From contig CM025849.1 in NCBI GenBank assembly GCA_003952965.2, forward strand, positions 12,488,157 through 12,552,156: a stretch of 64,000 nt of DNA, in the 5' to 3' direction. Below the pieces are notes generated by a model. The model did no database searches, was not told where the DNA came from, and saw nothing but the letters and a program-made list of their open reading frames with translations. This document shows, piece after piece, positions 62,880-64,000 of the stretch. A program made the translations under genes and the position numbers. The first letter of the stretch is position 1. Each line of letters begins with the position of its first letter. This DNA comes from Morella rubra (Eukaryota > Streptophyta > Magnoliopsida > Fagales > Myricaceae).

Positions 62880-63360
62880 AAATGGTTAAGTACTCATCTT
62901 GTCCTTAAGTTTTGGCCTATTTTAACAAATTGTCTTTCGATTTTCAAATTGATCATAGAGGTCTGAAGTTTATAATTGTTGCCAAATAAGTCATTCTCTT
63001 GAAATTTCATTCTCAAAGTTAATGGTTCACACCTCAGCTCCAATCATAAATTTGACATGTTTCACTTAAAACTAAAATCATGTGATTAATAATTTTTTAA
63101 TTTTTTTTATTTTAAAAAAAAAAAACTACAAAAAAAAATTAAGAAAATTAGAAATCACATGATTTTAGTTTTAGGTGACACATGTCAATTTATTATTAGA
63201 ATTGGCGCATGAATAGTTAACTTTATAGATAGAAATTTAACGAAAATGACTTGTTTGATAAAAATTGCAAACTCAAAGACCTTTATGATCAATTTAAAAA
63301 TCAAATAATGATTTATTTAAATGGGTAAAAACCTAGGAAAGAAATAGGTACATAACCCAA
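62880..63360. mobile_element. Fold-back (palindromic) element
   Basis: Two arms of about 210 bp face each other. The left arm (62880-63096) contains 'tttcaaattgatcatagaggtc', split here as 'caaattgatcata' and 'gaggtctgaag', and 'aaactaaaatcatgtgat'. The reverse complement of the right arm (63150-63360) contains 'aaattgatcataaaggtctt' and 'aaactaaaatcatgtgat'. The loop is A/T-rich. It has no ORF and is probably a non-autonomous DNA transposon. Confidence 0.7.
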
Positions 63361-64000
63361 AAAATAAAAAATAAAATAGAATTTTATATACTTTATTTTA
63401 AAAATATTAATTTTATTTATTTATCATTTTGCCTTTTAAAATTTTTCAATATTTTTAATAATTTGGTCTTAAAGGGACATTTCGGTTATTTTTTGTACAA
63501 ATTGAAATGAGGGTGATGATTGATGTATTTTAAAACTTATGGACCGGATGTAATTAGACATATTAAAATTTGTGAGATACAATTTGATTTTTACTCATAA
63601 TGTTGATGAGCATGATCAGCCAAGTCTGCCCCAAGCAAAACACTAAGAAACTTGTGGACTGAAAGAAATCTACTCCTAGCAGGTCTCGCCCCAAAAGGGC
63701 CCCAGGATTCTAAGAAGGTCTGGAAAGGCCTCAGCCCAGAGGGTCGTGGCTTGCCCACCGAGGAAGGCCTTGGCCTGTCTGACGTCTCTTCTCGAAATTC
63801 ACCCAAACGCTTAAAAGCCATAGTAAAATGCCCTCTTTTTTTTTTTCCTCCACAAAGGGAGAGCCGCCTTGAACATAGATTTTTCTGCCATGTTAAGCCT
63901 TATTAACCTGCAAAAGTTACGTGCATCGTAAGCTTCACGCGCAACAAGAAAAGACACGACATTGATCACTACGCTCCTATATATAATAACCCCAATACTC
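63361..64000. other. Unassigned end of window
   Basis: Positions 63600-63830 are GC-rich relative to their flanks and contain overlapping ORFs on both strands (63591-63821 -, 63652-63906 +) with no domain. Possibly part of another repeat cut by the window edge. Confidence 0.35.

Noticed and set aside
1-64000. CRISPR arrays, bacterial operons, rRNA genes and tRNA genes.
   Set aside because: The window is plant nuclear DNA; no spaced short repeats of CRISPR type, rRNA segments or clear tRNA cloverleaf were seen by eye, though a tRNA scan was not possible.

Overview
The window is nuclear DNA from a flowering plant, most likely a core eudicot. It is AT-rich, with GT-AG introns, long introns and many decayed transposable elements. 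The gene families present (class A1 heat-shock factor, VAM3-type syntaxin, APC13/BONSAI, UFL1, NOT2/VIP2, WBC-type ABCG transporter) have typical plant architectures. I cannot assign the species. A run of 1000 N (36536-37535) marks an assembly gap.

Layout. Positions 1-1594 look like part of an LTR. Positions 1.9-19 kb hold two paralogous ABCG half-transporter genes in inverted, tail-to-tail order: copy A on + at 3707-8282 and copy B on - at 16979-12947. Both have an unusual N-terminal array of about 57-residue repeats, and both carry single-base frameshifts. Between them lie a poly(A)-tailed retroinsertion with a 15-bp target duplication, a terminal-inverted-repeat element carrying a piece of a CEPR2-like receptor kinase, and a third copy of the gene-upstream repeat.

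Positions 19.4-50.8 kb are the gene-rich core. They hold APC13 (-, 61 aa), HSFA1 (+, 479 aa, probably sharing a promoter with APC13), a SYP22-type syntaxin (-), UFL1 (+) and NOT2/VIP2 (-, 663 aa). The syntaxin and UFL1 are head-to-head and both lose their 5' exons in the gap. Two local tandem duplications, one in a syntaxin intron and one over the NOT2 first exon, differ by many tiny indels and may be assembly stutters.

Positions 54-64 kb are repeat-dominated: a small TRIM-like LTR pair, a decayed Ty3/gypsy element, a dead PPR gene fragment, a second terminal-inverted-repeat element with a captured exon of the histidinol-phosphatase gene (IMPL2/HISN7), and fold-back elements.

The intact genes are unrelated housekeeping or regulatory genes (cell-cycle ubiquitin ligase, heat-stress transcription, vacuolar membrane fusion, ufmylation, CCR4-NOT), not one pathway. 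The most distinctive biology is the repeat-extended ABCG pair and two independent gene-fragment-capturing elements in one 64-kb window. Exon limits were derived by hand from splice consensus and reading frame, and family names come from recognised protein motifs, not from a search.
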